Part shown: positions 1-8,902 of the stretch, one piece after another
Layout of the letters: each line of letters opens with the position of its first letter
Numbering within the stretch: position 1 is the stretch's first letter
NCBI GenBank assembly: GCA_002387325.1
Contig: DGIN01000016.1
Location: 1 to 47,134 of the forward strand
Direction of reading: 5' to 3'
DNA: 47,134 bases
DNA from: Bacteroidales bacterium UBA4621
GTDB lineage: Bacteria; Bacteroidota; Bacteroidia; Bacteroidales; Paludibacteraceae
Notes under the pieces: model-generated
Seen by the model: only the letters and a program-made list of their open reading frames with translations
Database searches by the model: none
Told to the model about the DNA's origin: nothing
Position numbers and translations under genes: made by a program

Positions 1-25
1 ATGTCCTATCAAAAAAAGCCTTTTC

Positions 26-80
26 TTTCTACGTACTTTCTACGTCCTTTCTACGTCTTTTCTACGTCTTTTCTACGTAA
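26..80. repeat. Five tandem copies of an 11-bp unit, TTTCTACGTNN
   Basis: Copies begin at 26, 37, 48, 59 and 70. The first nine bases are invariant and only the last two vary (AC, CC, CT, CT, AA). The array lies upstream of the holB promoter. It is one of several spacer arrays in this window with an 11-bp period. Confidence 0.9.
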
Positions 81-177
81 TGGTTATATGGAGATATGGA
101 AAGTGCATAAAGTGTATATTTTTGGAGGAGGATATGTACTTGCAAAGAGTGAATATCCTGTGTCCCGTATCTTTGTA

Positions 178-208
178 TTGCGTGTTTCAAAGATTTTTTG
201 TACCTTTG
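178..208 (+). promoter_or_regulatory. Bacteroidales-type promoter of holB operon
   Basis: TACCTTTG at 201-208 matches the TAnnTTTG -7 box. A TTG at 178-180 lies 20 bp upstream as the -33 element. The holB ATG is 23 bp downstream of the box. Confidence 0.8.
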
Positions 209-231
209 CGGGCTAAAGTATATACATACGT

Positions 232-1389
232 ATGCAGTTTAGAGACATTATCGGGCAACAAGAGGTAAAAGACAGGCTCATACAGTCTGTCCAAGAGGGG
301 CGTGTTCCTCATGCACAGTTGTTTACAGGTCCCGCCGGTGTCGGCAAGTTACAACTTGCCATTGCTTACGCACAATATCTCAATTGTCCGCACCACACCG
401 ACCACGATTCGTGCGGTGTTTGCCCGACTTGTCTGCAATATCGCAACCTGCAGCATCCGGATTTGCATTTTGTTTTTCCGATAGTCAAAGACGACAAAAA
501 AGATGTCTGCGATGACTATTTTGCAGATTTCCGGAAGTTGCTGTCAGAACGCCGCTACTTTGATATTGACGATTGGTATAAGGCTATAGGGGTAGAGACC
601 AAGCAGGGGATGATTTATGAGAAAGAGAGTTCGGAGATACTTCGCAAACTCAGTTTGAAAGCCTTCGGGGACGGTTACAAAATAATGATTATCTGGCAGC
701 CGGAGAAAATGAACGCTACCTGTGCAAACAAGTTGCTGAAACTTCTTGAAGAGCCGCCGGAGAAAACCGTATTCTTATTGGTCAGCGAACACCCTGAACA
801 GTTGCTTTCAACTATTCTTTCCCGTGTACAGCAGATACGTGTGCCGCGTCTGTCGGACGAAGAGATCAGTTATGCCCTGCAAGAACGGTTGCATATTGCT
901 CCCGCTACGGCTGCAGATTATGCCCACATTGCCAACGGCAGTTACCTTGCCGCACTGAAACTGGCAGAAGCCAACGATGAAACCACGCAGGAATTCAACG
1001 ATTTTGTCGCCCTTATGCGTGATGCCTATACCGTAGGGGTATTGCGTGATCCGCAGAAGAAATTTGAATCGTTATCCCGTTTGCGCAAATGGAGTCAAGA
1101 TATGGCGGATGCCAAAGTCGGACGCGAGAAGCAAAAACGCTTCCTTCAATACGCCCAACGCCAAGTGCGTGAAAATTTCATTTACAACCTCCGGCATCAG
1201 GAGCTGAACTATCAAACAGCGTCGGAAAGAGAGTTTTCATCACGGTTTGCACCATTTATACACGCAGGTAATGTGGAGCAGATAATGAACGAGTTAGACA
1301 GAGCGGAACGTCAGATAGAACAGAATGGAAACGCCAAAATCATTTTCTTTGATCTGTGTCTGCAAATGATAGTGCTGATTAAGAAATGA
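232..1389 (+). CDS. holB: DNA polymerase III delta' subunit
   Basis: Clamp-loader subunit of the replicative polymerase; with delta and gamma/tau it loads the beta clamp (dnaN of this window) onto primed DNA. 385 aa. The AAA+ fold is visible: a degenerate Walker A, GPAGVGKLQ (residues 33-41), in which the usual Ser/Thr after Lys is Leu, as expected for a subunit that does not hydrolyse ATP; a zinc module with C52, C61, C64 and C67; and LLEEPPEKT, typical of the gamma/delta' family. The ATG at 232 follows the promoter closely and gives the normal N-terminus (FRDIIGQQ). It heads a same-strand run with ricT, gldH and trmB. Family assignment is firm. Confidence 0.95.
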   Translation: MQFRDIIGQQEVKDRLIQSVQEGRVPHAQLFTGPAGVGKLQLAIAYAQYLNCPHHTDHDSCGVCPTCLQYRNLQHPDLHFVFPIVKDDKKDVCDDYFADFRKLLSERRYFDIDDWYKAIGVETKQGMIYEKESSEILRKLSLKAFGDGYKIMIIWQPEKMNATCANKLLKLLEEPPEKTVFLLVSEHPEQLLSTILSRVQQIRVPRLSDEEISYALQERLHIAPATAADYAHIANGSYLAALKLAEANDETTQEFNDFVALMRDAYTVGVLRDPQKKFESLSRLRKWSQDMADAKVGREKQKRFLQYAQRQVRENFIYNLRHQELNYQTASEREFSSRFAPFIHAGNVEQIMNELDRAERQIEQNGNAKIIFFDLCLQMIVLIKK

Positions 1390-1451
1390 ATTCGGATGGC
1401 TGATGCCCGATAGATAAAAAGTTCTGTATATTTAATTGTTAATTGATACAA

Positions 1452-2720
1452 ATGGAAGATAAGTTTACACTGAATAATGAATCTTGCTGCTTTAAGGCTA
1501 AGGGTTGCTGCCGCAACTCGGCACATATGTTGCCGGTTACGGATTGGCTTTGCGATTTGCCCGAAAATGTGGCAGAGACCGACCTTGTAGAAGTGCAGTT
1601 TAAGAATACCCGCAAAGGATACTATCATAATAGTCTCCACCTTCCTTTGGAAAAAGGTTCTACGGTTGTGGTGGCATCCAATCCCGGTACAGACCTCGGT
1701 GAAGTCGTGCTGACCGGGCGGTTGGTCAAACTGCAGATGCAGAAGAACCATATTGATACCGGTCGCTATGAGATACGCAACGTGCTGCGTTTTGCCACGG
1801 AGGAAGATCTTGCGTGTGCCGAGCAGGCGCACGCCAAAGAACAGGAAACGATGATCAAGGCACGCCAATTAGCCAAATCGCTTGGCTTGGAAATGAAAAT
1901 AGGCGATGTGGAATATCAAGGGGACGGTTCCAAAGCGATTTTCTACTATATTGCAGACGGGCGTGTCGATTTCCGCCAGCTGATTAAAGTTTATGCCGAG
2001 ACTTTCCGTATCCGTGTAGAAATGAAACAGATCGGAGCGCGACAGGAAGCAGGGCGTATCGGAGGTACGGGACCTTGCGGGCGTGAACTATGTTGCACTA
2101 CATGGCTGACCAATTTCTCATCTGTCGGGACAGGGGCAGCCCGCTTGCAAAACATTTCCCCGAATCCGCAAAAATTAGCGGGTTTGTGTGCCAAACTCAA
2201 ATGCTGTCTTAATTTTGAGGTGCCGGTCTATGAGGAGGCTGTCCGCCGAATGCCGCAGCGCAATATCCCGTTGGAAACCAAAGAAGGTACTTACTATCTT
2301 TTTGCCACCGATCCGCTCAAAGGGTTAGTTACCTACTCCACCGACCAGCGTATGCCTGTCAATCTGCAAGTGCTTACACCCGAACAGGCCAAAGAAATCA
2401 TAGAGATGAACCGCCGCGGCGAGAAGCCCGACACTCTCGGCGGAAAATCCACTACCGCCACCGATGTTCCCGAAATAGGTTACCAGAATGTCGTGGGTCA
2501 AGACGATCTTACCCGTTTCGACAAGAAACGACGCCCGCAGCGCGACAACAACCGCCTACGCAAGGATAACAGGGATAGTCGCGACAACCGTCCTCGCAGG
2601 GATGGAAGGGACGAAAAAGGGTTCCATCCCGATGGAGAACGCCGGCGGCTCGACAACCGGACACGTAACAACATACCACGCAACAATGAGAAACCCAATA
2701 GCAATAATACTCCTCAGTAG
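1452..2720 (+). CDS. ricT: RicT/PSP1-domain protein with basic Arg/Asn/Asp-rich tail
   Basis: 422 aa. The PSP1 domain (about residues 20-300) carries the cysteines of the RicT (YaaT) family: C12/C13, C19/C20, C209 and C214/C215 in GPCGRELCC, and C246 with C251/C252 in CAKLKCC. In Bacillus, RicT works in an Fe-S-containing Ric complex that affects RNA processing; its role in Bacteroidota is not established. Residues about 357-422 form a low-complexity tail rich in Arg, Asn and Asp (repeats like RDNR), predicted disordered and possibly RNA-binding (inference). I chose the ATG at 1452; a TTG nine bases upstream is also open. The last 35 bases overlap gldH in another frame. Confidence 0.9.
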   Translation: MEDKFTLNNESCCFKAKGCCRNSAHMLPVTDWLCDLPENVAETDLVEVQFKNTRKGYYHNSLHLPLEKGSTVVVASNPGTDLGEVVLTGRLVKLQMQKNHIDTGRYEIRNVLRFATEEDLACAEQAHAKEQETMIKARQLAKSLGLEMKIGDVEYQGDGSKAIFYYIADGRVDFRQLIKVYAETFRIRVEMKQIGARQEAGRIGGTGPCGRELCCTTWLTNFSSVGTGAARLQNISPNPQKLAGLCAKLKCCLNFEVPVYEEAVRRMPQRNIPLETKEGTYYLFATDPLKGLVTYSTDQRMPVNLQVLTPEQAKEIIEMNRRGEKPDTLGGKSTTATDVPEIGYQNVVGQDDLTRFDKKRRPQRDNNRLRKDNRDSRDNRPRRDGRDEKGFHPDGERRRLDNRTRNNIPRNNEKPNSNNTPQ

Positions 2721-3147
2721 TTGTATTCTGCTGTCAGGCGGCTGCAGTAAAAACACCGTCTATTCCGAGTTTCAGTCTGTCCCTATGGAAGAATGGGGGG
2801 CTGATTCGGTGCTGACTTACGATTTTGATATAACCGACACGCTTGCCACTTACCAAATGCTGGTTTGCGTACGGCATACCGAGCAGTATCCCTATCAGAA
2901 TATGTGGTTCTTTATCGGCGATACAACCCGTATGGATACTATTGAGTTCTATCTCGCCAACGCTCGCGGCGAGTGGCTTGGCAACGGGCGAAACGGACTG
3001 ATAGAAATGCCTGTATTATATGAGGAAGCGTACCGTTTTCCGCACAGCGGCAAACAAGTGTGGCATATTCAACAAGGTATGCGGGAGCAGTCGCTTCGCG
3101 GTATATCCGATGTAGGGCTAATCATCAAGAGAAATGGGGAAGAATAA
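2686..3147 (+). CDS. gldH: Gliding motility lipoprotein GldH
   Basis: 153 aa. A signal peptide of about 19 aa ends in SGG before Cys20, the probable lipidation site. The mature part has the GldH pattern (YSEFQSVPMEEW near the N-terminus, then YDFDITD, YPYQNMWFF and a C-terminal GISDVGLIIKR). GldH is a periplasmic-side lipoprotein needed for gliding in Flavobacterium, but it is also kept in many non-gliding Bacteroidales. The frame is open upstream to 2488, but that part lies inside ricT and gives no signal peptide, so I use the ATG at 2686. It overlaps ricT by 35 bp and trmB by 14 bp, which implies translational coupling. Confidence 0.88.
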   Translation: MRNPIAIILLSSCILLSGGCSKNTVYSEFQSVPMEEWGADSVLTYDFDITDTLATYQMLVCVRHTEQYPYQNMWFFIGDTTRMDTIEFYLANARGEWLGNGRNGLIEMPVLYEEAYRFPHSGKQVWHIQQGMREQSLRGISDVGLIIKRNGEE

Positions 3148-3901
3148 ACTGAAGAAATTTGCCGAGATGGAGACATTTCATAATGTCTTCCAGTGCGGTA
3201 CACGCGAGATACTGCCCGATAGCCCCGTAGCGGCTATGGCAGGACATTGGCGCGAACGCTATTTCCGCAATGAAAACCCGATTGTATTGGAATTGGGGTG
3301 CGGACGCGGTGAATATACCGTCGGATTGGCGCAACTCTATCCTCAGAAGAACTTCATCGGGATAGATATCAAAGGGGCGCGTATGTGGGCAGGTGCCAAG
3401 CAGGCGGAACAGGCAGGACTGACCAATGCGGCTTTCCTGCGCACGAATATAGAGATGCTTACATCTTTTTTTGCCGGCGATGAGGTGGACGAGATATGGA
3501 TCACTTTTCCCGACCCGCAAATGAAGAAAGCCACCAAACGGCTCACTTCCACCTATTTTATGCAACGTTATCAGCAACTCGTACGCCCCAACGGACTGAT
3601 ACACCTGAAGACCGACAGCCCTTTCCTATATACATACACATGCGAGATGTTGTGCTTGAACAACTATCCCATTGTGGCAGACACGGCAGACCTCTACCAT
3701 ACGGATAATGCCGATACTACGTATCTTGAGGCAAAGATGCTGCAAACGCACTACGAACACCAATGGCTTGATCGCGGTTTGACTATCAAATACCTCTGTT
3801 GGCAACTTGTTCCAAAAAACGTTTTTGAAGAGCCCAAAACAGACATAGAAAAAGACACTTACCGCTCCTACGGACGCAATTATACATCACCTGCCGACTA
3901 A
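3134..3901 (+). CDS. trmB: tRNA (guanine-N7-)-methyltransferase TrmB
   Basis: SAM-dependent enzyme that methylates G46 in the variable loop of tRNAs. 255 aa. The SAM-binding motif VLELGCGRGEYTVGLA is at about residues 51-66, followed by FIGIDIKGARMW, and the family signature ITFPDPQMKK lies mid-protein. The start overlaps the end of gldH by 14 bp and the 3' end runs 15 bp into the convergent phosphatase gene, so both neighbours are tightly packed. It is the last gene of the holB operon. Confidence 0.93.
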   Translation: MGKNKLKKFAEMETFHNVFQCGTREILPDSPVAAMAGHWRERYFRNENPIVLELGCGRGEYTVGLAQLYPQKNFIGIDIKGARMWAGAKQAEQAGLTNAAFLRTNIEMLTSFFAGDEVDEIWITFPDPQMKKATKRLTSTYFMQRYQQLVRPNGLIHLKTDSPFLYTYTCEMLCLNNYPIVADTADLYHTDNADTTYLEAKMLQTHYEHQWLDRGLTIKYLCWQLVPKNVFEEPKTDIEKDTYRSYGRNYTSPAD

Positions 3902-4351
3902 TTCTTTTTGCAACAGAGCGTTGCATCCCTCGTATATATCCCGGTAAGCGGTCTCAAAATCACCTGTGTACCATGGGTCTGCCACATCGCGATTAAGCAA
4001 ACGGCGTATCTTGGGGTGTCCGGAAATTGCATCTTTTTCCATCAAATCTCCGCCAAGCACACGGCGTAAATTGCAGATATTGTAATCCTCCATACATAGA
4101 ATAAGATCAAAGTATTCATAGTCTGTATGCGTGATTTGCCTTGCACAATGGGGAAAAACCGGTATCTTATGTGCCTGCAAACATCGTTTAGCGGACGGAT
4201 ATATGCCGTTGCCGATCTCCTCGTCAGAAGTGGCACACGAGTCTATTTCAAAACAATGCGCCACGCCTGCTTCGGCTGTGATGTACCGCATTATCATCTC
4301 TGCCATTACACTGCGACATATGTTGCCGTGACAAATGAAAAGGACTTTCAT
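3887..4351 (-). CDS. Low-molecular-weight protein-tyrosine phosphatase
   Basis: 154 aa cytoplasmic phosphatase. The P-loop CHGNICRS (C7 nucleophile, R13, followed by S14) fits the CX5R motif, and DPWYTGDF near residue 125 supplies the general-acid Asp. In Bacteroidota such enzymes often counter a tyrosine kinase of polysaccharide export, but none is nearby, so the substrate is unknown. I chose the ATG at 4351; a GTG directly upstream (4354) is possible. It converges on trmB with a 15-bp overlap of the two reading frames. Confidence 0.92.
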   Translation of the reverse strand: MKVLFICHGNICRSVMAEMIMRYITAEAGVAHCFEIDSCATSDEEIGNGIYPSAKRCLQAHKIPVFPHCARQITHTDYEYFDLILCMEDYNICNLRRVLGGDLMEKDAISGHPKIRRLLNRDVADPWYTGDFETAYRDIYEGCNALLQKELVGR

Positions 4352-4394
4352 CACCTAAAAACGAACCATTATCATTTAAGGAAAACATACAAAA

Positions 4395-4425
4395 AGGCTG
4401 CCCGACTATACTTATCAGACAGCCT
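4395..4425 (-). terminator. Intrinsic terminator of clpX
   Basis: An 11-bp stem with two G-U pairs: AGGCTGCCCGA (4395-4405) pairs with TCAGACAGCCT (4415-4425) over a 9-nt loop. On the minus strand it is followed by TTTT (4391-4394). It lies 18 bp past the clpX stop and belongs to the GAGRCTGCC terminator set seen through the window. Confidence 0.8.
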
Positions 4426-4442
4426 CTTTCTATCATTTTATG

Positions 4443-5705
4443 CTACAGGGCGTTTTGCAGCCGATAGAGGTCGGCACGTTCAATACGCTTCCGGGCGTAG
4501 TCGCGCGTAACCTCAAAAGTACGCAGGGTATTTTCGCCTTTCTTGGCTTTCTGCGAGGGCAGGTCGTACATAACGTCCATCATCACTGTTTCCATCAGCC
4601 CGCGCAGACCACGCGCACCGAGACGGTATTCGAGTGCCTTGTCAACTATATAATCCAGCATATCGGGCGCAAAAGTAAGTTGCACCCCGTCCATAGCCAG
4701 CAGTTTCTGATACTGTTTGGTAAGTGCGTTCTTCGGCTCGGTCAGGATATTGCGCAAAGCGGTCTTATCTAACGGCTTGAGATAAGTAAGGATAGGCAGA
4801 CGACCGATAATCTCCGGTATCAAACCAAACGATTTCAGATCCTGCGGTGCAATATATTGCAACAAGTCGTTCTTGTCTATTGTGCGTGCTTTTTGCTGTG
4901 CGTCAAAGCCCACCACCTGCGTATTCATACGCTGGGCTATCTTGCGTTCAATACCGTCAAACGCACCTCCGCAGATAAAAAGGATATTACGGGTATCCAC
5001 GTGGATAAACTCCTGTTCGGGATGCTTACGCCCTCCTTGTGGCGGCACATTCACCACCGAGCCCTCCAACAGTTTCAGCAGTCCTTGCTGTACACCCTCG
5101 CCCGATACATCACGGGTGATACTCGGATTCTCGCTTTTGCGGGCAATCTTGTCGATTTCATCGATAAAGACAATACCGCGTTGCGCCTTTGCCAGATCAT
5201 AGTCAGCATCTTGCAACAGACGCACCAGGAGCGATTCCACATCTTCCCCCACATACCCTGCTTCCGTAAGGGCTGTAGCATCTACTATGGCAAACGGCAC
5301 TTTCAGCAGTTTGGCAATCGTGCGGGCAAGCAGTGTCTTCCCTGTACCCGTAGAACCGACCAGCAGGATATTGCTTTTCTCTATCTCCACACCGTTGTCT
5401 TCTTTGGGTTGGAGAATACGCTTATAGTGGTTGTACACCGCCACCGAAAGGTACTTTTTCGCTTCGTTCTGCCCGATAACGTACTCGTCAAGGAAGGCTT
5501 TTATCTCTGCCGGTTTGGGCAACTGCTTCAAATCCAATCCGTCAATAGAATCCTCCGGTTGTTGTGCGATACCCATCTTTACGACCAACCTGTGTCCCGC
5601 TTCAATGCAATCCGGACAAATCAGACTCCCGTCCTCACCACGGAACATGTGTGGTTTTTCGCGTCCGCAGAAACTGCAGACATCTTTCGTTGTTTTCTTT
5701 GTCAT
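4443..5705 (-). CDS. clpX: ClpX, ATP-dependent unfoldase of the ClpXP protease
   Basis: Hexameric AAA+ unfoldase that recognises tagged proteins and threads them into ClpP. 420 aa, full length. An N-terminal zinc-binding domain has C10, C13, C30 and C33. Then come Walker A GSTGTGKT (about residue 113), pore loop GYVGED, Walker B IVFIDEID, and the RKH loop in GGRKHPEQEF. It follows clpP by 6 bp on the same strand, so both are made from the clpP promoter. Trigger factor (tig), often upstream of clpP, is absent here. Confidence 0.97.
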   Translation of the reverse strand: MTKKTTKDVCSFCGREKPHMFRGEDGSLICPDCIEAGHRLVVKMGIAQQPEDSIDGLDLKQLPKPAEIKAFLDEYVIGQNEAKKYLSVAVYNHYKRILQPKEDNGVEIEKSNILLVGSTGTGKTLLARTIAKLLKVPFAIVDATALTEAGYVGEDVESLLVRLLQDADYDLAKAQRGIVFIDEIDKIARKSENPSITRDVSGEGVQQGLLKLLEGSVVNVPPQGGRKHPEQEFIHVDTRNILFICGGAFDGIERKIAQRMNTQVVGFDAQQKARTIDKNDLLQYIAPQDLKSFGLIPEIIGRLPILTYLKPLDKTALRNILTEPKNALTKQYQKLLAMDGVQLTFAPDMLDYIVDKALEYRLGARGLRGLMETVMMDVMYDLPSQKAKKGENTLRTFEVTRDYARKRIERADLYRLQNAL

Positions 5706-5711
5706 CTCTGC

Positions 5712-6407
5712 CTATTTAGCCTCCGTCTTGGCACCTTTGCGGGTGTGGATTGTATCAATCATACCATAATCGAGCGCCTCTTGTGCAGTCATCCAATAGT
5801 CACGGTCGGCATCCCTGCGTATCTTTTCCATCGGCTGCCCCGAGTGGTCGGAGATAATCTGATAGAGTTCGTCTTTCAGTTTGAGTATCTCTTTGGCGGT
5901 AATCTCTATATCCGATGCCTGTCCCTGAATACCACCGAGCGGCTGATGTATCATCACACGGGAGTGAGGAAGTGCCGCACGCATACCTTTCTCCCCCGCT
6001 ACGAGCAGCACCGCTCCCATTGAGGCTGCCATACCCGTACAGATAGTGGCGACCTTGCTGGTCACGAACTGCATCGTATCATAGATACCCAGTCCTGCAT
6101 AAACCGACCCGCCGGGCGTGTTGAGATAGATATGTATATCGCGTTCCGAATCCACCGAATCAAGGTACAGCAACTGGGCTTGTATCACATTGGCGGTATA
6201 GTCGTTCACCTCCGTACCGAGAAAGATAATACGATCCATCATCAGGCGCGAGAATACGTCCATCTGGGTTACATTCAACTGGCGCTCCTCCAAGATTGAG
6301 GGGGAAATATAACTTGCTTCCGCGCGGGCGGCACTCTGACTCATCATATTCTCCACATGCATAGAGTTCAACCCCTGCGAAACAGCAAACTTCAAAAAAT
6401 CATTCAT
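5712..6407 (-). CDS. clpP: ClpP, serine protease subunit of ClpXP
   Basis: 231 aa. The catalytic triad is S129 (in GMAASMGA), H154 (in MIHQPLGG) and D203 (in DRDYWM), with the same spacing as E. coli ClpP. A short N-terminal segment (residues 1-30) may be a propeptide. The frame is open to 6500, but the promoter box lies at 6438-6445, so translation must begin downstream; the ATG at 6407 gives MNDFLKFAV. It forms a two-gene operon with clpX. Confidence 0.96.
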   Translation of the reverse strand: MNDFLKFAVSQGLNSMHVENMMSQSAARAEASYISPSILEERQLNVTQMDVFSRLMMDRIIFLGTEVNDYTANVIQAQLLYLDSVDSERDIHIYLNTPGGSVYAGLGIYDTMQFVTSKVATICTGMAASMGAVLLVAGEKGMRAALPHSRVMIHQPLGGIQGQASDIEITAKEILKLKDELYQIISDHSGQPMEKIRRDADRDYWMTAQEALDYGMIDTIHTRKGAKTEAK

Positions 6408-6437
6408 AATGTAATATCTGTTTTTCAATTTATAGTG

Positions 6438-6469
6438 CAAAGATACGATTTCTTTTTGAACTATGCAAA
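6438..6469 (-). promoter_or_regulatory. Promoter of clpP-clpX
   Basis: On the minus strand, TATCTTTG (6438-6445) is a full -7 match, with TTTG (6466-6469) exactly 20 bp upstream. The leader is about 25 nt. Confidence 0.85.
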
Positions 6470-6517
6470 TTAAGGACAAAGAACAATGGACGAAGAACAA
6501 AAAATAAGTCTGTATTG

Positions 6518-6546
6518 AAAAGTAAAGTGGATATAAGGTGGACAGG
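6518..6546 (-). repeat. Dispersed repeat copy (TATCCACCTTAC family)
   Basis: Read on the minus strand it contains CCACCTTATATCC followed by ACTTTACTTTT. It nearly matches 40843-40865 (one mismatch in about 20). It lies in the spacer between clpP and the DUF4270 gene. Confidence 0.7.
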
Positions 6547-6564
6547 CTGTTCGTACATACAAAA

Positions 6565-6591
6565 ACCGGTCTGCCGCACAGGCAGACCGGT
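6565..6591 (-). terminator. Intrinsic terminator of the DUF4270 gene
   Basis: A perfect 11-bp inverted repeat, ACCGGTCTGCC / GGCAGACCGGT, with loop GCACA. On the minus strand a T-rich run (TTTTTG) follows. It lies 29-55 nt after the stop at 6620. Confidence 0.9.
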
Positions 6592-6619
6592 AATTCTATT
6601 GTTCTATCACTATATAAAA

Positions 6620-8050
6620 TCAGAACCCGCTATAGACCACCTTCATAGTCATCGGTTTCTCCGCGTTTTGTGCGCTGCGCACTTGTGTGGCGGAGAGGGT
6701 TTGTGCCTGTTTGACGGCGGTGATAGTAGAGGTACCCGAACTGCTTGACGTGGTCTGCACACTCACCGGCACAAGCAACATTTGCAGCGTGTCAGGATTA
6801 TCTGTCTGGCGCAACTGGTTGGTCAGCAGCGTGGACATATCATAAGTATAGTAATGTACGGTGTTGCCTTCGCTGTCCGTACCCGAATAGAGCGAACTGA
6901 GTATCGCCACCGTGTCGGACGGAAGTTCTTTCTTCAGGAAAAAACGCTCCATACTGCTTTCTTTGATTAGCAGCATATACGGGGAAGGTTGCAACCAATC
7001 AGCGGGAGTAAGGTCTGATAAAGCACCGTCAAACACATTGAGTACCTCTACACGCAGTTCCGCCAGATTGACATATTCCCGTTTCTGCTGACCGTTATAT
7101 ACCAGATTGGCGGAAATAACATCTTTCATCTGCTTCATCGGAAAACTCATACGCGTGTACATACCCGCAGGCGCAACAATATAGTTGTATCTGTCACTGT
7201 CTTTTTCCAACTCTTCGACGACCTCATTCCTGTTGAGATAATCGAAACGGTTGAGTTGGCGCACCTCCGAATTGGCATAAAAACCCTTGACATCATTCAC
7301 TGTGGTATCCCTACCCGCCTTGTCGTAGGAAAAATGGTAATAAACACCCATGTTGATGTCCGAGAGGTTGAGAATGGTGCTGCTGCCGAAAGTGGACGTG
7401 ATATACAGCCCTTTGAAGAAACGGTTGAAATCATCCTGGTCGCCATATTGGCGCCGCTGTACAAAACGATGCACGAATTCATCTTTCAACCGGCAGCGTA
7501 CCATAGGAAGATAGGTTCCTGTGGAAGAATTATATACCGAGTCAATCTTCTCCTGCGCCACCACAATATGGTCGTTATAGAGCAGCAGCGTAGAGTCCTC
7601 CAAACTGCAATAATCCGATATGTTCAGGTCGGTCTGATAAGGTCTGACGGGAGTGTATTCCAACTCTTTGCGGTCTATCTCATACACGCTTATCGACATA
7701 GGCGAGTGCTTGTCCCCCTCCCACGAACGATAGTAGAAAAACAGGCAGACCGAGTCAATCACCGCATTGTCCGGATAACGGTAACCGACCGGGCAAGCCA
7801 TCTGGGTCAGTATGTCAGCACGCAGAATACCGTACTTGGTCTCTATCTCTCCCAACAGGAACGAATCCGGCGAAGAAATAATATGCCGGCACTCAACTAT
7901 CCCTGAATTCAACGAGAAAGTATCGGCTTTCACCACGATAGCATCACCATCGTCCAGCACACCGCTGCCTGCATCGGCAATATCGCCTTTGCAACCGTAG
8001 AGCAGGCATGCCAACCCGCAACACAATATACCAAACAGACGTTTCGTCAT
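6620..8050 (-). CDS. DUF4270 domain-containing lipoprotein
   Basis: 476 aa. A lipoprotein signal peptide ends in LLYG before Cys20. The rest has the length and features of DUF4270 proteins: an early beta-rich segment (FLLGEIETKYGILRAD, then VIDSVCLFFYY), a central SDINMGVYYHFSYD and a C-terminal stretch on stepwise phosphate-like loops. Function is unknown; the family is a predicted outer-membrane-facing lipoprotein found in Bacteroidota. It follows the GT5-like gene by 3 bp, the two forming an operon divergent from panC. Family recognition rests on pattern, not a search. Confidence 0.8.
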   Translation of the reverse strand: MTKRLFGILCCGLACLLYGCKGDIADAGSGVLDDGDAIVVKADTFSLNSGIVECRHIISSPDSFLLGEIETKYGILRADILTQMACPVGYRYPDNAVIDSVCLFFYYRSWEGDKHSPMSISVYEIDRKELEYTPVRPYQTDLNISDYCSLEDSTLLLYNDHIVVAQEKIDSVYNSSTGTYLPMVRCRLKDEFVHRFVQRRQYGDQDDFNRFFKGLYITSTFGSSTILNLSDINMGVYYHFSYDKAGRDTTVNDVKGFYANSEVRQLNRFDYLNRNEVVEELEKDSDRYNYIVAPAGMYTRMSFPMKQMKDVISANLVYNGQQKREYVNLAELRVEVLNVFDGALSDLTPADWLQPSPYMLLIKESSMERFFLKKELPSDTVAILSSLYSGTDSEGNTVHYYTYDMSTLLTNQLRQTDNPDTLQMLLVPVSVQTTSSSSGTSTITAVKQAQTLSATQVRSAQNAEKPMTMKVVYSGF

Positions 8051-8053
8051 ATA

Positions 8054-8872
8054 TCAAAGCAAACTGTTATAGAAATCCAAATAAGCCGTATTGGGTGTAT
8101 CTTCCTTGTACGGCATAATGGGCTTGCGGCTGGTTTCGACATAGTTCATCAGCCGTTGGTTTACATTCGGGCGGGTGAAAACCACCGCATCCGAATAGTC
8201 CACCGCCAAGCGCATCAACTCCTCATACCCCACCGGGAAACCCGCAATACTGCGCACATCGTTGGGAGACACACCGTCAATCAGCAGTTTCTTTGCAAAC
8301 TTTGTGCCAAAAGGTGTCTTGTACTCGTCATCATTGATAGCCAGTACGATTTTCGAATCCTTGAAAAAAGGCTCGTCGCCGTACGCTTTCTTCAGATATA
8401 GCGGAGCCAACGCCGACATCCAGCCCGAACACTGGATGATATTGGGCGTCCAGCGCAGTTTCTTCACCGTCTCAATCACACCGCGGGCATAGAATATACA
8501 CCGCTCGTCGTTGTCAGGATACTCCACTCCGTGTACATCGACCACTCCCTTGCGGCGGTGGAAAAAATCGTCATTGTCTATAAAGTATATTTGTATGCGT
8601 GCCGACTGTATGCTTGCCACCTTTATCAGCAGCGGGTGGTCGATATCGTCAATGATGAGGTTCATACCCGACAAGCGTATCACCTCGTGCAACTGATTCC
8701 TGCGCTCGTTGATATCGCCGAACTTGGGCATAAAAGTGCGCGTCTCGTATCCGCTCGCCTGAAACAACTCGGGCAACTGGCGGTTCAGCATACGGATAGG
8801 GGTCTCTTCTGCTAGATAGGGGTATATCTCTTGCGATATAAACAGGATACGGTTCGGCTCTTTCATAAGCAT
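8054..8872 (-). CDS. Glycogen/starch synthase-like protein, GT5 N-terminal half only
   Basis: 272 aa. It starts RILFISQEIYPYLAE and continues with PELFQASGYETRTFMPKFG, DDDFFHRR and PNIIQCSGWMSALAPLYL, which is the ADP-glucose synthase catalytic domain of GT5 (family knowledge). It ends about where the C-terminal nucleotide-sugar-binding Rossmann domain should begin, so it is half the length of a true GlgA. The opening lacks the KTGGL motif of active enzymes (ETPIRML instead), so catalysis is doubtful; a regulatory or scaffold role is possible. ATGs at 8872 and 8866 are both plausible. It forms an operon with the DUF4270 lipoprotein. Confidence 0.8.
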   Translation of the reverse strand: MLMKEPNRILFISQEIYPYLAEETPIRMLNRQLPELFQASGYETRTFMPKFGDINERRNQLHEVIRLSGMNLIIDDIDHPLLIKVASIQSARIQIYFIDNDDFFHRRKGVVDVHGVEYPDNDERCIFYARGVIETVKKLRWTPNIIQCSGWMSALAPLYLKKAYGDEPFFKDSKIVLAINDDEYKTPFGTKFAKKLLIDGVSPNDVRSIAGFPVGYEELMRLAVDYSDAVVFTRPNVNQRLMNYVETSRKPIMPYKEDTPNTAYLDFYNSLL

Positions 8873-8902
8873 AAATTTTGAGTTAATGATGGTATCGTAC
8901 TG

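Noticed and set aside
1..216. 71-codon open frame at the window start
   Set aside because: Runs through the 11-bp repeats and the holB promoter; no family features.
4857..6023. 388-codon open frame on the plus strand
   Set aside because: Lies wholly opposite clpX and clpP, whose proteins are unmistakable; composition follows the antisense frame.
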